Assembly (NCBI GenBank): GCA_964019135.1
Contig: OZ025253.1
Coordinates: 41,980,109 to 42,044,108 of the forward strand
Length of the DNA: 64,000 bases
Reading direction: 5' to 3'
From: Arenicola marina
Taxonomy: Eukaryota > Annelida > Polychaeta > Arenicolidae
The notes below the pieces were generated by a model. It worked only from the letters and a program-made list of their open reading frames with translations, ran no database searches and was not told the DNA's origin. Shown here in pieces: positions 33,769 through 47,900 of this stretch. Made by a program: the position numbers and the translations under genes. Within the stretch, counting starts at the first letter, position 1. The number at the start of each line of letters is the position of its first letter.

Positions 33769-34722
33769 CACCGACCGACTGATAAAAACTTTACAGCCTG
33801 CGGTGACGACGATCAGTAAACAAACTGTGCGGAGTGCGATCGGCGTTTGAGAATTCGAACGTCATATCATTTCGGTGACTATAGTGTCACGCGCCACGCG
33901 TCAACTTCGCTGCTGAGGACGGAGCTCGAAGGTCAAGGCCAGTACAGGTTGGGATTTGTTTGTCAAACTGCGAGGCCAAAAGGCTAAATATAAATACAGG
34001 GTTGGACGGGTTGTCAAATACCGAGGCCAAGAGGCTATATATAAGCTTACATCATAACATTTAACTTCGTGTTTATAACCGGAGACAGGCGCGGATCCAC
34101 TGTGTGTGTGGCGGTGGGGGGCAGTATGTTCTGTACTGGACCACCCACAATAATGGGGGGGGGGGGGTAAGCAAGGGGCACTTGCATTCCTCGGAGATGG
34201 GCTTTTCATTTCACCGGGAACTGAGAATAAAGACGGGGTGGGGGGGGAGGCGGGGGGTAGTGACTACAATACTGAGTTTGGGAGAGTTCCGCGATACAGC
34301 CCCCACCCCCCTTCGCCCCTTTTCACCTCCAAAATCTACTCAGAAGGAGTATCTTTTACCCCTGTGGTGTGTTAATATTTCAGGTTTTCGTTTTCATTTT
34401 CTCATCAGAAATGTCAGCTGTATATAGGAGTAGATCTATAGTTTCATCACAAATGTTCAATCTACACGGGCATCTTGTTCATCGGAAAATATTTGTTCTC
34501 TCAGGCATCAAGGGGCACCCTCCGACCACATTTGTATAATATTGCCCACCCCAGGGAATGAGGAAAATAATTCACCGTGAACTAGATATGTAGCCTTAGC
34601 CGACTCTTTGTGACTATGGAATTTCATTCATCATGAACTGGGAATTTTCAAATGAAAACGGTTCTAGAGTAAACTAATCATAATGCGCCCATGCAGTACA
34701 AGGGTCGGTCATTGCCATCATA
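33769..34722. other. No gene recognised
   Basis: Contains a tandem pair around GCGAGGCCAAAAGGCTA (33,970-34,045, with TATATATAAG in the second copy) and G-rich tracts at 34,108-34,170 and 34,230-34,258. No coding signal. Confidence 0.4.
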
Positions 34723-35622
34723 GGGCTATAAAGTCTCGTTCGCCTAGACTTCCGGTTTACTCATTTTGGGGACAAACATCTGTGACGTAGGCGTGACGTG
34801 TATGTTACGCAAAGAGAGAGACTGGGAACCAGACTACCTGCGCAAAAGCCAGGCGCTGAGGGGTGGGCCCATTGCGGAAGGCCTGGCGATATAATTAAGA
34901 ATATTTAAGAAATATAGCTGCCCAAAACGGATAGACGACATATTTTTCATTCATTTGCGCCACCACAATGACTAATATCTGTTACGACGGGACAACACGG
35001 CTGAGAAACTAACGTTTTTTTGCATTTCCTACGAAAACGAGACATTATGACGTCACGCGGATTCTCCCTGAGTGATAACGTTGGCGCAACGCTTCAAACA
35101 GAAAACTTACAAAGAATGAAGAACTTTGTCTTTTCGTGATCCAAAAGTGATACGAAAACATCCTACTGGTCTTAATTTACCTTTACCATGTGGTTTAATG
35201 ACGCGTCCGTGTGTTGCTACTCCATGCGCTGCACATTTTGACAGCGGAATGGTTTAGTCGATCACTTGCTCTCGCCATTTTTGTTACCGCGGAGGCACGT
35301 GAAACTCTGTGACGTCACTCGCACTTTGGAGAACTCGCGAAAGCCCGGGTGCAGGGCTAAATTTAGAACGCTATTTTTAGCTTTCGAGTGTTGTGAAGAC
35401 GGGTTTTTCCTTGTATATTCCGAAAGTTCTGCGCTCCATCGCCTCCAAATATTTTAACGTCTATCTCCCATAGCCATGTTTAGTGAAATGGTACTCATTG
35501 TCTTTAGAATAAACCTGGAAAGAAATTGACTTACAGCTGCCTATAGTTCAACATGGAGCACGTGGGTTTGTTTGTCCCCAAAATTGAAATCTCGCGGCCC
35601 GATCGCGAGAACTGTATAGCCC
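34723..35622. mobile_element. MITE-like element with TA flanks (Tc1/mariner-type candidate)
   Basis: The left end reads TA-GGGCTATAAAGTCTCG and the right end CTGTATAGCCC-TA, so both sides have a TA and complementary termini. The inverted similarity continues inwards for ~70 bp (TTTTGGGGACAAAC at about 34,768 against GTTTGTCCCCAAAA at about 35,568). The 900 bp interior has no transposase. A TA target duplication is the hallmark of Tc1/mariner elements, but two matching bases are weak evidence alone. Confidence 0.5.
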
Positions 35623-35957
35623 TATTGCGCGCACCTTCCAAGAAGAAGCCATAGAAGCAGTGATGTCAGACGAGTAACACACCAAAACCGGACACGAGGA
35701 CACGGATCAGTTACGGACCCTGATTAACATACATAATGATTTGTCTTCCTATCTAAGTCATACCGTTAATGAACTTGAGGAACTCAATTATGATTTTTTA
35801 CCCCCCCCCCCGTTTTTGTTTTCATGCTGTAAAGGTAAATCCGATTCAATTTCAGTCTACAAACTGTAATTTTAGCATAAAAGAAACGTAAAAGTCAATG
35901 AAAAAATTATATGCCTGGGGCGGACATCCACGTTTTGTAAGTCCACCCATTAGACTG

Positions 35958-38900
35958 GTCACCCATGCGACCAGCGGCCGGTCACTCATCGCGAGCAGTG
36001 GCCGGTCCCTCATCGCAAGCAGTGGCCGGTCACTCATCGCGACCAGTGGCCGGTCACCCATCGCGACCAGTGGCCGGTCACCCATCGCGACCAGTGCCCG
36101 ATCACCCATCGCGACCAGCGGCCGGTCACTCATCGCGACCAGTGGCCGGTCACTCATCGCGACCAGTGGCCGGTCACCCATCGCGACCAGTGACCGGTCA
36201 CCCATCGCGACCAGCGGCCGGTCACTATTCGCGACCTGCGGCCGGTCACTCATTGCGACCAGTGGCCGGTCATCCATCGCGACCAGCTGCCGGTCACCCA
36301 TCGCGACCAGTGGCCCATCACTCATCGCGACCAGTGGCCGGCACAGGCACAGTAAATCAGTGGAGGGGGGAGGCCGGGGGTGGGGGGGTAGGGGGCCCCA
36401 CAACGCATACTAAAGACACAAGGTGTCCAACTCCCGCTCGAAGTGAGCGACAGGCACCCGCTTCAACCCCCAATATCGCACCTTTACCGCGCTTGACGGG
36501 CTCCATAGATGCCTAAGTCCGATATCTAAGTAAATTATTTATTTCATCAGTAAGTAAACGAGACCTGTACTGCCGTGTAGTCGCGACAAATAAAGAATTA
36601 TGCAAAGACAACAACCAACTCCGGAACAGATTGAGCAAAAATGGCTGACATCAGTCAGCGAGATGAATCTGATTGGTTGGCAGTCGAAAAATGTGTCACG
36701 TGACACAGGGGATGCAACTTCAAAATTTGTTGAATCGGGACGAACATTAGAATAGCATCTCCCTATGATGTGATTAATCAAAATGACAGATTTTAGGAGT
36801 ACCTCCCCACATGAGCGTCATGTGAAAGCTGACCAATCGTCATATCGTGCACTGTGCCTGAGATCTCGCAGGCGAATTCTCGCGATGTCAGCCATTTTTG
36901 CTCAATCTGTTCTGGAGTTGGTTGTTGTCGTTGCATAATTCTTTATTTGTCGCGGCTAGACGGCAGTACATGTCTCATTTACTTTTTGATGAAATAAATA
37001 AATTACTTAGAAATCGGACTTAGGCATTTACGGGGCCCGTCAAGCGCGGTAAAGGTGCGATATTGAGGGTTGAAGCGGGTGCCTGTCGCTCACTTCGAGC
37101 GGGAGTTGGACACCTTGTGTCTTTAGTATGCGTTGTGGGGCCCCCTACCCCCCCCCCCCCCACCCGGCCTCCCCCCTCCACCGATTTACTGTGCCTGTGG
37201 TGGCCGGTCACCCATCGCGACCAGTGGCCGGTCACCCATCGCGACCAGCGGCCGGTCACCCATCGCGACCAGTGGCCGGTCACCCATCGCGACCAGCGGC
37301 CGGTCACCCATCGCGACCAGCGGTCGGTCACCCATCGCGACTAGCGGCCGGTCACTCATCGCGACCATTGGCCGGTCACCCATCGCGACCAGTGGCCGGT
37401 CGCCTTCCGCGACCAGCGGCCGGTCACTCATCGCGACCAGTGGCCGGTCACCCATCGCGACCAGCGGCCGGTCACCCATCGCGACCAGTGGCCGGTCCCT
37501 CATCGCGACCAGTGGCCGGTCACCCATCGCGACCAGTGGCCGGTCACTCATCGCGACCAGTCGCCGATCACCTTTCGCGACCAGCGGCCGGTCACTCATG
37601 ACGACCGGCGGCCGGTCACCCATGGCGACCAGCGGCCGGTCACCCATGGCGACCAGCGGCCGGTCACCCATGGCGACCGGCGTCCTGTCACCCATTGTGG
37701 CCAGTGGTCGGTCAATCATCGCGACCAGTGACTGGTCACCCATCGCGACTACTGGCCGGTCACCCATCACGCGACCAGTGGCCGGTCACCCATCGCGACC
37801 AGCGGCCGGTCACTAATCGCGACCAGTGGCCGGTCACCCATCGCGACCAGCGGCCGGTCACCCATCGCGACCAGTGGCCGGTCCCTCATCGCGACCAGTG
37901 CCCGATCACCCATCGCGACCAGCGGCCGGTCACTCATCGCGACCAGTGTCCGGTCACTCATCGCGACCAGTGGCCGGTCACCCATCGCGACCAGTAACCG
38001 GTCACCCATCGCGACCAGCGGCCGGTCACCATTCGCGACCTGCGGCCGGTCACTCATTGCGACCAGTGGCCGGTCATCCATCGCGACCAGCTGCCGGTCA
38101 CCCATCGCGACCAGTGGCCCATCACCCATCGCGACCAGTGGCCCATCACTCATCGCGACCAGTGGCCGGTCACCCATCGCGACCAGTGGCCGGTCACCCA
38201 TCGCGACCAGCGGCCGGTCACCCATCGCGACCAGTGGCCGGTCACCCATCGCGACCAGCGGCCGGTCACCCATCGCGACCAGCGGCAGGTCACCCATCGC
38301 GACCAGCGGTCGGTCACCCATCGCGACTAGCGGCCGGTCACTCATCGCGACCATTGGCCGGTCACTCATCGCGACCAGTGGCCGGTCACCCATCGCGACC
38401 AGCGGCCGGTCACCCATCGCGACCAGTGGCCGGTCCCTCATCGCGACCAGTGGCCGGTCACCCATCGCGACCAGTGGCCGGTCACCCATCGCGACCAGTC
38501 GCCGATCACCTTTCGCGACCAGCGGCCGGTCACCCATGACGACCGGCGGCCGGTCACCCATGGCGACCAGCGGCCGGTCACCCATGGCGACCAGCGGCCG
38601 GTCACCCATGGCGACCGGCGTCCTGTCACCCATTGTGGCCAGTGGTCGGTCAATCATCGCGACCAGTGACTGGTCACCCATCGCGACTACTGGCCGGTCA
38701 CCCATCACGCGACCAGTGGCCGGTCACCCATCGCGACCAGCGGCCGGTCACTAATCGCGACCAGTGGCCGGTCACCCATCGCAACCAGTGGCCGGTCACC
38801 CATCGCGACCAGCGGCCGGTCACCTCTCGCGACCAGCGGCCGGTCACCTTTCGCGACCAGCGGCCGGTCACTCATCGCGACCAGCGGCCGGTCACCCATC

Positions 38901-41900
38901 ACGACTAGTGGCCGGTCACGCATCGCGACCAGCGGCCGGTCACCCATGGCGACCCGTGGCCGGTCACCCATCGCGACCAGTGACCGGTCACTCATCGCGA
39001 CCAGCGGCCGGTCACCCATTGTGGCCAGTGGCCGGTCACTCATCGCGACCAGTGGCCGGTCAACCATCGCGACCAGTGGCCGGTCACCTTCCGCGACCAG
39101 CGGCCGGTCACTCATCGCGACCAGTGGCCCATCACCCATCGCGACCAATGGCCGGTCACCCATCGCGACCTGCGGCCGGTCACTCATCGCGACCTGCGGC
39201 CGGTCACTCATCGCGACCAGTGGCCGGTCACTCATCGCGACCTGCGGCCGGTCACTCATCGCGACCAGTGGCCCATCACCCATCGCGACCAATGGCCGGT
39301 CACCCATCGCGACCAGTGGCCGATCACCTTTCGCGACCAGCGGCAGGGCACCCATGGCGACCGGCGGCCTGTCACTCAGTGTGGCCAGTGGTCGGTCAAT
39401 CATCGCGACCAGGGATTGGTCACCCATCGCGACTACTGGCCGGTCACCCATCACGCGACCAGGGGCCGGTCACCCATCGCGACCATTGGCCGGCCACTCA
39501 CCGCGACCAGCGGCCGGTTTCCCAAGCGCCACCAGCGGCCGATGACCCATCGCGACCAGTGGTTGGTCACTCATCGCGACCATTGGTCGGTCAGTCATCG
39601 CGACCAGCGGCCGGTCACTCATCGCGACCCGTGGCCGGTCACCCATCGCGACCAATGGCCGGTCACCCATCGCGACTAGCGGCCGGTCACTCATCGCGAC
39701 CTGCGGCCGGTCACTCATCGCGACCAGTGGCCCATCACCCATCGCGACCAATGGCCGGTCACCCATCGCGACCAGTGGCCGATCACCTTTCGCGGCCAGC
39801 GGCCGGTCACCCATGGCGACCGGCGGCCTGTCACTCAGTGTGGCCAGTGGTCGGTCAATCATCGCGACCAGGGATTGGTCACCCATCGCGACTACTGGCC
39901 GGTCACCCATCACGCGACCAGGGGCCGGTCACCCATCGCAACCATTGGCCGGCCACTCACCGCGACCAGCGGCCGGTTTCCCAAGCGCCACCAGCGGCCG
40001 ATGACCCATCGCGACCAGTGGTTGGTCACTCATCGCGACCAGCGGCCGGTCAATCATCGCGACCAGTGGCCGGTCACCCATCGCGACCAGCGGCCGGTCA
40101 CTAATCGCGACCAGTGGCCGGTCACCCATCGCAACCAGTGGCCGGTCACCCATCGCGACCAGCGGCCGGTCACCTCTCGCGACCAGCGGCCGGTCACCTT
40201 TCGCGACCAGCGGCCGGTCACTCATCGCGACCAGCGGCCGGTCAACCATCGCGACTAGTGGCCGGTCACGCATCGCGACCAGCGGCCGGTCACCCATCGC
40301 GACCAGCGGCCGGTCACGCATCGCGACTAGTGGCCGGTCACCCATCGCGACCAGCGGCCGGTCACCTTCCGCGACCAGCGGCCGGTCACCTTTTGCGACC
40401 AGCGGCCGGTCACTTATCGCGACCAGCGGCCGGTCACCCATCGCGACCAGTGGCCGGTCACCTTCCGCGACCAGCGGCCGGTGACTCATCGCGACTAGTG
40501 GCCCATCACCCATCGCGACCAATGGCCGGTCACCCATCGTGACCAGCGGCCGGTGACTCATCGCGACCAGTGGCCGGTCACCCATCGCGACCAATGGCCG
40601 GTCACCCATCGCGACTAGCGGCCGGTCACTCATCGCGACCTGCGGCCGGTCACTCATCGCGACCAGTGGCCCATCACCCATCGCGACCAATGGCCGGTCA
40701 CCCATCGCGACCAGCGGCCGGTCACCTTTTGCGAACAGCGGCCGGTCACTTATCGCGACCAGCGGCCGGTCACCCATCGCGACTAGTGGCCGGTCACTCA
40801 TCGCGACCAGCGGCCGGTCACCCATCGCGACCAGCGGCCGGTCACGCATCGCGACTAGTGGCCGGTCACCCATCGCGACCAGCGGCCGGTCTCCTTCCGC
40901 GACCAGCGGCCGGTCACCTTTTGCGACCAGCGGCCGGTCACTTATCGCGACCAGCGGCCGGTCACCCATCGCGACCAGTGGCCGGTCACCTTCCGCGACC
41001 AGCGGCCGGTGACTCATCGCGACTAGTGGCCCATCACCCATCGCGACCAATGGCCGGTCACCCATCGTGACCAGCGGCCGGTCACTCATCGCGACCAGTG
41101 GCCGGTCACCCATCGCGACCAATGGCCGGTCACCCATCGCGACTAGCGGCCGGTCACTCATCGCGACCTGCGGCCGGTCACTCATCGCGACCAGTGGCCC
41201 ATCACCCATCGCGACCAATGGCCGGTCACCCATCGCGACCAGTGGCCGATCACCTTTCGCGACCAGCGGCCGGTCACCCATGGCGACCGGCGGCCTGTCA
41301 CTCAGTGTGGCCAGTGGTCGGTCAATCATCGCGACCAGGGATTGGTCACCCATCGCGACTACTGGCCGGTCACCCATCACGCGACCAGGGGCCGGTCACC
41401 CATCGCAACCATTGGCCGGCCACTCACCGCGACCAGCGGCCGGTTTCCCAAGCGCCACCAGCGGCCGATGACCCATCGCGACCAGTGGTTGGTCACTCAT
41501 CGCGACCAGCGGCCGGTCAATCATCGCGACCAGTGGCCGGTCACCCATCGCGACCAGCGGCCGGTCACTAATCGCGACCAGTGGCCGGTCACCCATCGCA
41601 ACCAGTGGCCGGTCACCCATCGCGACCAGCGGCCGGTCACCTCTCGCGACCAGCGGCCGGTCACCTTTCGCGACCAGCGGCCTGTCACTCATCGCGACCA
41701 GCGGCCGGTCACCCATCGCGACTAGTGGCCGGTCACGCATCGCGACCAGCGGCCGGTCACCCATCGCGACCAGCGGCCGGTCACGCATCGCGACTATTGG
41801 CCGGTCACCCATCGCGACCAGCGGCCGGTCACCTTCCGCGACCAGCGGCCGGTCACCTTTTGCGACCAGCGGCCGGTCACTTATCGCGACCAGCGGCCGG

Positions 41901-44900
41901 TCACCCATCGCGACTAGTGGCCGGTCACTCATCGCGACCAGCGGCCGGTCACCCATCGCGACCAGCGGCCGGTCACGCATCGCGACTAGTGGCCGGTCAC
42001 CCATCGCGACCAGCGGCCGGTCACCCATCGCGACCAGCGGCCGGTCACCTTCCGCGACCAGCGGCCGGTCACTTATCGCGACCAGCGGCCGGTCACCCAT
42101 CGCGACCAGTGGCCGGTCACCTTCCGCGACCAGCGGCCGGTGACTCATCGCGACTAGTGGCCCATCACCCATCGCGACCAATGGCCGGTCACCCATCGTG
42201 ACCAGCGGCCGGTCACTCATCGCGACCAGTGGCCGGTCCCTCATCGCGACCAGTGGCCCATCACCCATCGCGACCAGTGGCCGGTCACCCATCGCGACCA
42301 GCGGCCGGTCACCTTTCGCGACCTGCGGCCGGTCACCCATCGCGACCAATGGCCGGTCACCCATCGCGACCAGTGGCCGGTCACTCATCGCGACCAGTGG
42401 CCCATCACCCATCGCGACTAGTTGCCGGTCACTCATCGCGACCAGCGGCCGGTCACCCATCGCGCCCAGTGGCCGGTCCCTCATCGCGACCATTGGCCGG
42501 TCACCCATCGCGACCAGTGGCCGGTCACCTTCCGCGACCAGCGGCCGGTCCCCCATCGCCACCAGCGGTCGGTCACCCATCGCGACCAGTGGCCGGTCCC
42601 TCATCGCGACCAGTGGCCGGTCACCCATCGCGACCACCGGCCGGCCACTCATCGCGACCAGCGGCCGGTCCCCCAGCGCCACCAGCGGCCGATCACCCAT
42701 CGCGACCATTGGTCGGTCAGTCATCGCGACCATTGGTCGGTCAGTCATCGCGACCAGCGGCCGATCACCCATCGCGTCCAGTGGCCGGTCACCCATGGCG
42801 ACCGGCGGCCTGTCACTCAGTGTGGCCAGTGGTCGGTCAATCATCGCGACCAGGGATTGGTCACCCATCGCGACCACTGGCCGGTCACCCATCGCGACTA
42901 GTGGCCGGTCACGCATCGCGACCAGCGGCCGGTCACCCATGGCGACCAGCGGCCGGTCACGCATCGCGACTAGTGGCCGGTCACCCATCGCGACCAGCGG
43001 CCGGTCACCTTCCGCGACCAGCGGCCGGTCACCTTTTGCGACCAGTGGCCGGTCACTTATCGCGACCAGCGGCCGGTCACCCATCGCGACTAGTGGCCGG
43101 TCACTCATCGCGACCAGCGGCCGGTCACCCATCGCGACCAGCGGCCGGTCACGCATCGCGACTAGTGGCCGGTCACCCATCGCGACCAGCGGCCGGTCAC
43201 CTTCCGCGACCAGCGGCCGGTCACCTTTTGCGACCAGCGGCCGGTCACTTATCGCGACCAGCGGCCGGTCACCCATCGCGACCAGTGGCCGGTCACCTTC
43301 CGCGACCAGCGGCCGGTGACTCATCGCGACTAGTGGCCCATCACCCATCGCGACCAATGGCCGGTCACCCATCGTGACCAGCGGCCGGTCACTCATCGCG
43401 ACCAGTGGCCGGTCCCTCATCGCGACCAGTGGCCCATCACCCATCGCGACCAGTGGCCGGTCACCCATCGCGACCAGCGGCCGGTCACCTTTCGCGACCT
43501 GCGGCCGGTCACCCATCGCGACCAATGGCCGGTCACCCATCGCGACCAGTGGCCGGTCACTCATCGCGACCAGTGGCCCATCACCCATCGCGACCAGTTG
43601 CCGGTCACTCATCGCGACCAGCGGCCGGTCACCCATCGCGCCCAGTGGCCGGTCCCTCATCGCGACCATTGGCCGGTCACCCATCGCGACCAGTGGCCGG
43701 TCACCTTCCGCGACCAGCGGCCGGTCCGCCATCGCCACCAGCGGCCGGTCACCCATCGCGACCAGTGGCCGGTCCCTCATCGCGACCAGTGGCCGGTCAC
43801 CCATCGCGACCACCGGCCGGTCACTCATCGCGACCAGTGGCCGGTCACCCATCGCGACCAGCGGCCGGTCACTCATCGCGACCAGTGGCCGGTCACCCAT
43901 CGCGACCAGTGGCCGGTCACTCATCGCGACCAATGGCCGGTCACTCATCGCGACCAGCGGCCGGTCACTCATCGCGACCAGTGGCCGGTCACCCATCGCG
44001 ACCAGTGGCCGGTCACCCATCACGACCAGTGGTCGGTCAATCATCGCGACCAGTGATTGGTCACCCATCGCGATTACTGGCCGGTCACCCATCACGCGAC
44101 CAGGGGCCGGTCACCCATCGCGACCAGCGGCCGGTCACCCATCGCGACCAGTGGCCGGTCACCCATCGCGCGACCAGGGGCCGGTCACCCATCGCGACCA
44201 TTGGCCGGCTACTCACCGCGACCAGCGGCCGGTCCCCCAGCGCCACCAGCGGCCGATGACCCATCGCGACCAGTGGTTGGTCACTCCTCGCGACCAGCGG
44301 CCGGTCACCCATGGCAACCGGCGCCCTGTCACCCATTGTGGCCAGTGGTCGGTCAATCATCGCGACCAGTGATTGGTCACCCATCGCGACTACTGGCCGG
44401 TCACCCATCACGCGACCAGGGGCCGGTCACCCATCGCGACCATTGCCCGGCCACTCACCGCGACCAGCGGCCGGTCCGCCAGCGCCACCAGCGGCCGATG
44501 ACCCATCGCGACCAGTGGTTGGTCACTCCTCGCGACCAGCGGCCGGTCATTCATCGCGACCAGTGGCCGGTCACCCATCGCGACCAGCGGCCGGTCCCCC
44601 AGCGCCACCAGCGGCCGATCACCCATCGCGACCATTGGTCGGTCAGTCATAGCGACCATTGGTCGGTCACCGATCGCGACCAACGGCCGGTCACTCATCG
44701 CGACCAGTGGCCCATCACCCATCGCGACCAGCGGCCGGTCACCCATCGCAACCAGCGATCGGTCACCCATCGCGACCAGTGGCCCATCACCCATCGCGAC
44801 CAGTGGCCGGTCACCTTCCGCGACCAGCGGTCGGTCACCCATCGCGACCAGTGGCCGGTCCCTCATCGCGACCATTGGCCGGTCACCCATCGCGACCAGT

Positions 44901-47900
44901 GGCCGGTCACCCATCGCGACCAGCGGCCGGTCATCCATCGCGACCAGCGGCCGGTCACCCATCGCGACCAGCGGCCGGTCACCCATCGCGACCAGTGGCC
45001 GGTCACCCATGACGACCGGCGGCCGGTCACCCATGGCGACCAGCGGCCGGTCACCCATGGCGACCAGCGGCCGGTCACCCATCGCGACCAGTGGCCGGTC
45101 ACCTTCCGCGACCAGCGGCCGGCCACCCATGGCGACCAGCGGCCGGTCACCCATTGTGGCCAGTGGTCGGTCAATCATCGCGACCAGTGATTGGTCACCC
45201 ATCGCGACTACTGGCCGATCACCCATCACGCGACCAGGGGCCGGTCACCCATCGCGACCAGCGGCCGGTCACCCATCGCGACCAGTGGCCGGTCACCCAT
45301 CGCGACCAGTGACCGGTCACTCATCGCGACCAGCGGCCGGTCACCCATTGTGGCCAGTGGCCGGTCACTCATCGCGACCAGTGGCCGGTCAACCATCGCG
45401 ACCAGTGGCCGGTCACTTTCCGCGACCAACGGCCGGCCACCCATCGCGACTAGTGGCCCATCACCCATCGCGATCAGTGGCCGGTCCCCCATCGCGACCA
45501 GTGGCCGATCAGCCATGGCGACCGGCGGCCGGTCAATCATCGCGACCAGTGATTGGTCACCCATCGCGACCAGCGGCCGGTCCCACAGCGCCACCAGCAG
45601 CCGATCACCCATCGCGACCAGTGGCCGGTCATTTATCGCGACCAGTGGCCGGTCACCCATCGCGACCAGCGGCCGGTCCCCCAGCGCCACCAGCGGCCGA
45701 TCACCCATCGCGACCATTGGTCGGTCAGTCATCGCGACCATTGGTCGGTCAGTCATCGCGACCAGCGGCCGATCACCAATCGCGACCATCGGCCGGTCAC
45801 CCATCGCGACCAATGGCCGGTCACCCATCGCGACCAGCGGTCGGTCACCCATCGCGACCAGTGGCCGGTCCCTCATCGCGACCATTGGCCGGTCACCCAT
45901 CGCGACCAGTGGCCGGTCACCTTCCGCGACCAGCGGCCGGTCACTCATCGCGACTAGTGGCCCATCACCCATCGCGACCAATGGCCGGTCACCCATCGCG
46001 ACCAGTGGCCGGTCACCCATCGCGACCAGCGGCCGGTCACCCATCGCGACCAGCGGCCGGTCACCCATCGCGACTAGTGGCCGGTCACCCATCGCGACCA
46101 GCGGCCGGTCACCCATCGCGACCAGCGGCCGGTCACGCATCGCGACTAGTGGCCGGTCACCCATTGCGACCAGCGGCCGGTCACCCATCGCGACCAGTGG
46201 CCGATCACCTTGCGCGACCAGCGGCCGGTCACCTTCCGCGACCAGCGGCCGGTCACCTTTCGCGACCAGCGGCCGGTCACTCATCGCGACCAGCGGCCGG
46301 TCACCCATCGCGACCAGTGGCCGGTCACCTTCCGCGACCAGCGGCCGGTCACTCATCGCGACCATTGGACGGTCATCCATCGCGACCAGCGGCCGGTCAC
46401 CCATCGCGACCAGTGGCCGATCACCTTCCGCGACGCGCGGCCGGTCACCTTCCGCGACCAGCGGCCGGTCACCTTCCGCGACCAGCGGCCGGTCACCTTT
46501 TGCGACCAGCGGCCGGTCACTCATCGCGACCAGCGGCCGGTCACCCATCGCGACCAGTGGCCGGTCACCTTCCGCGACCAGCGGCCGGTCCCTCATCGCG
46601 ACTAGTGGCCCATCACCCATCGCGACCAATGGCAGGTCACCCATCGCGACCAGTGGCCGGTCACCCATCGCGACCAGCGGCCGGTCACCCATCGCGACCA
46701 GCGGCCGGTCACTCATCGCGACTAGTGGCCGGTCACCCATTGCGACCAGCGGCCGGTCACCCATCGCGACCAGCGGCCGGTCACGCATCGCGACTAGTGG
46801 CCGGTCACCCATCGCGACCAGCGGCCGGTCACCCATCGCGACCAGTGGCCGATCACCTTGCGCGACCAGCGGCCGGTCACCTTCCGCGACCAGCGGCCGG
46901 TCACCTTTCGCGACCAGCGGCCGGTCACTCATCGCGACCAGCGGCCGGTCACCCATCGCGACCAGTGGCCGATCACCTTCCGCGACCAGTGGCCGGTCAC
47001 CCATCGCGACCAGCAGCCGGTCACCCATCGCGACCAGTGGCCGGTCACCTTTCGCGACCAGCGGCCGGTCACCCATCGCGATCAGCGGCCGATCACCCAT
47101 CGCGACCAGTGGCCGATCACCCATCGCGACCATTGGTCGGTCAGTCATCGCGACCATTGGTCGGTCAGTCATCGCGACCAGCGGCCGGTCACCCATCGCG
47201 ACCATTGGTCGGTCAGTCATCGCGACCATTGGTCGGTCAGTCATCGCGACCAGTGGCCGGTCACCCATCGCGACCATTGGTCGGTCAGTCATCGCGACCA
47301 TTGGTCGGTCAGTCATCGCGACCAGCGGCCGATCACCAATCGCGACCATCGGCCGGTCACCCATCGCGACCAATGGCCGGTCACTCATCGCGACCAGCGG
47401 CCGGTCACTCATCGCGACCTGTGGCCGGTCCCCCATCGCGACCAGTGGCCGGTCACCCATCACGACCAGCGGCCGGTCACTCATCGCGACCAGTGGCCCA
47501 TCACCCATCGCGACCAGTGGCCGGTCACCCATCGCGACCAGCGGTCGGTCACCCATCGCGACCAGTGGCCGGTCCCTCATCGCGACCATTGGCCGGTCAC
47601 CCATCGCGACCAGTGGCCGGTCACCTTCCGCGACCAGCGGCCGGTCACTCATCGCGACCATTGGACGGTCATCCATCGCGACCAGCGGCCGGTCACCCAT
47701 CGCGACCAGTGGCCGATCACCTTCCGCGACCCGCGGCCGGTCACCTTCCGCGACCAGCGGCCGGTCACCTTCCGCGACCAGCGGCCGGTCACCTTTTGCG
47801 ACCAGCGGCCGGTCACTCATCGCGACCAGCGGCCGGTCACCCATCGCGACCAGTGGCCGGTCACCTTCCGCGACCAGCGGCCGTTCCCTCATCGCGACTA

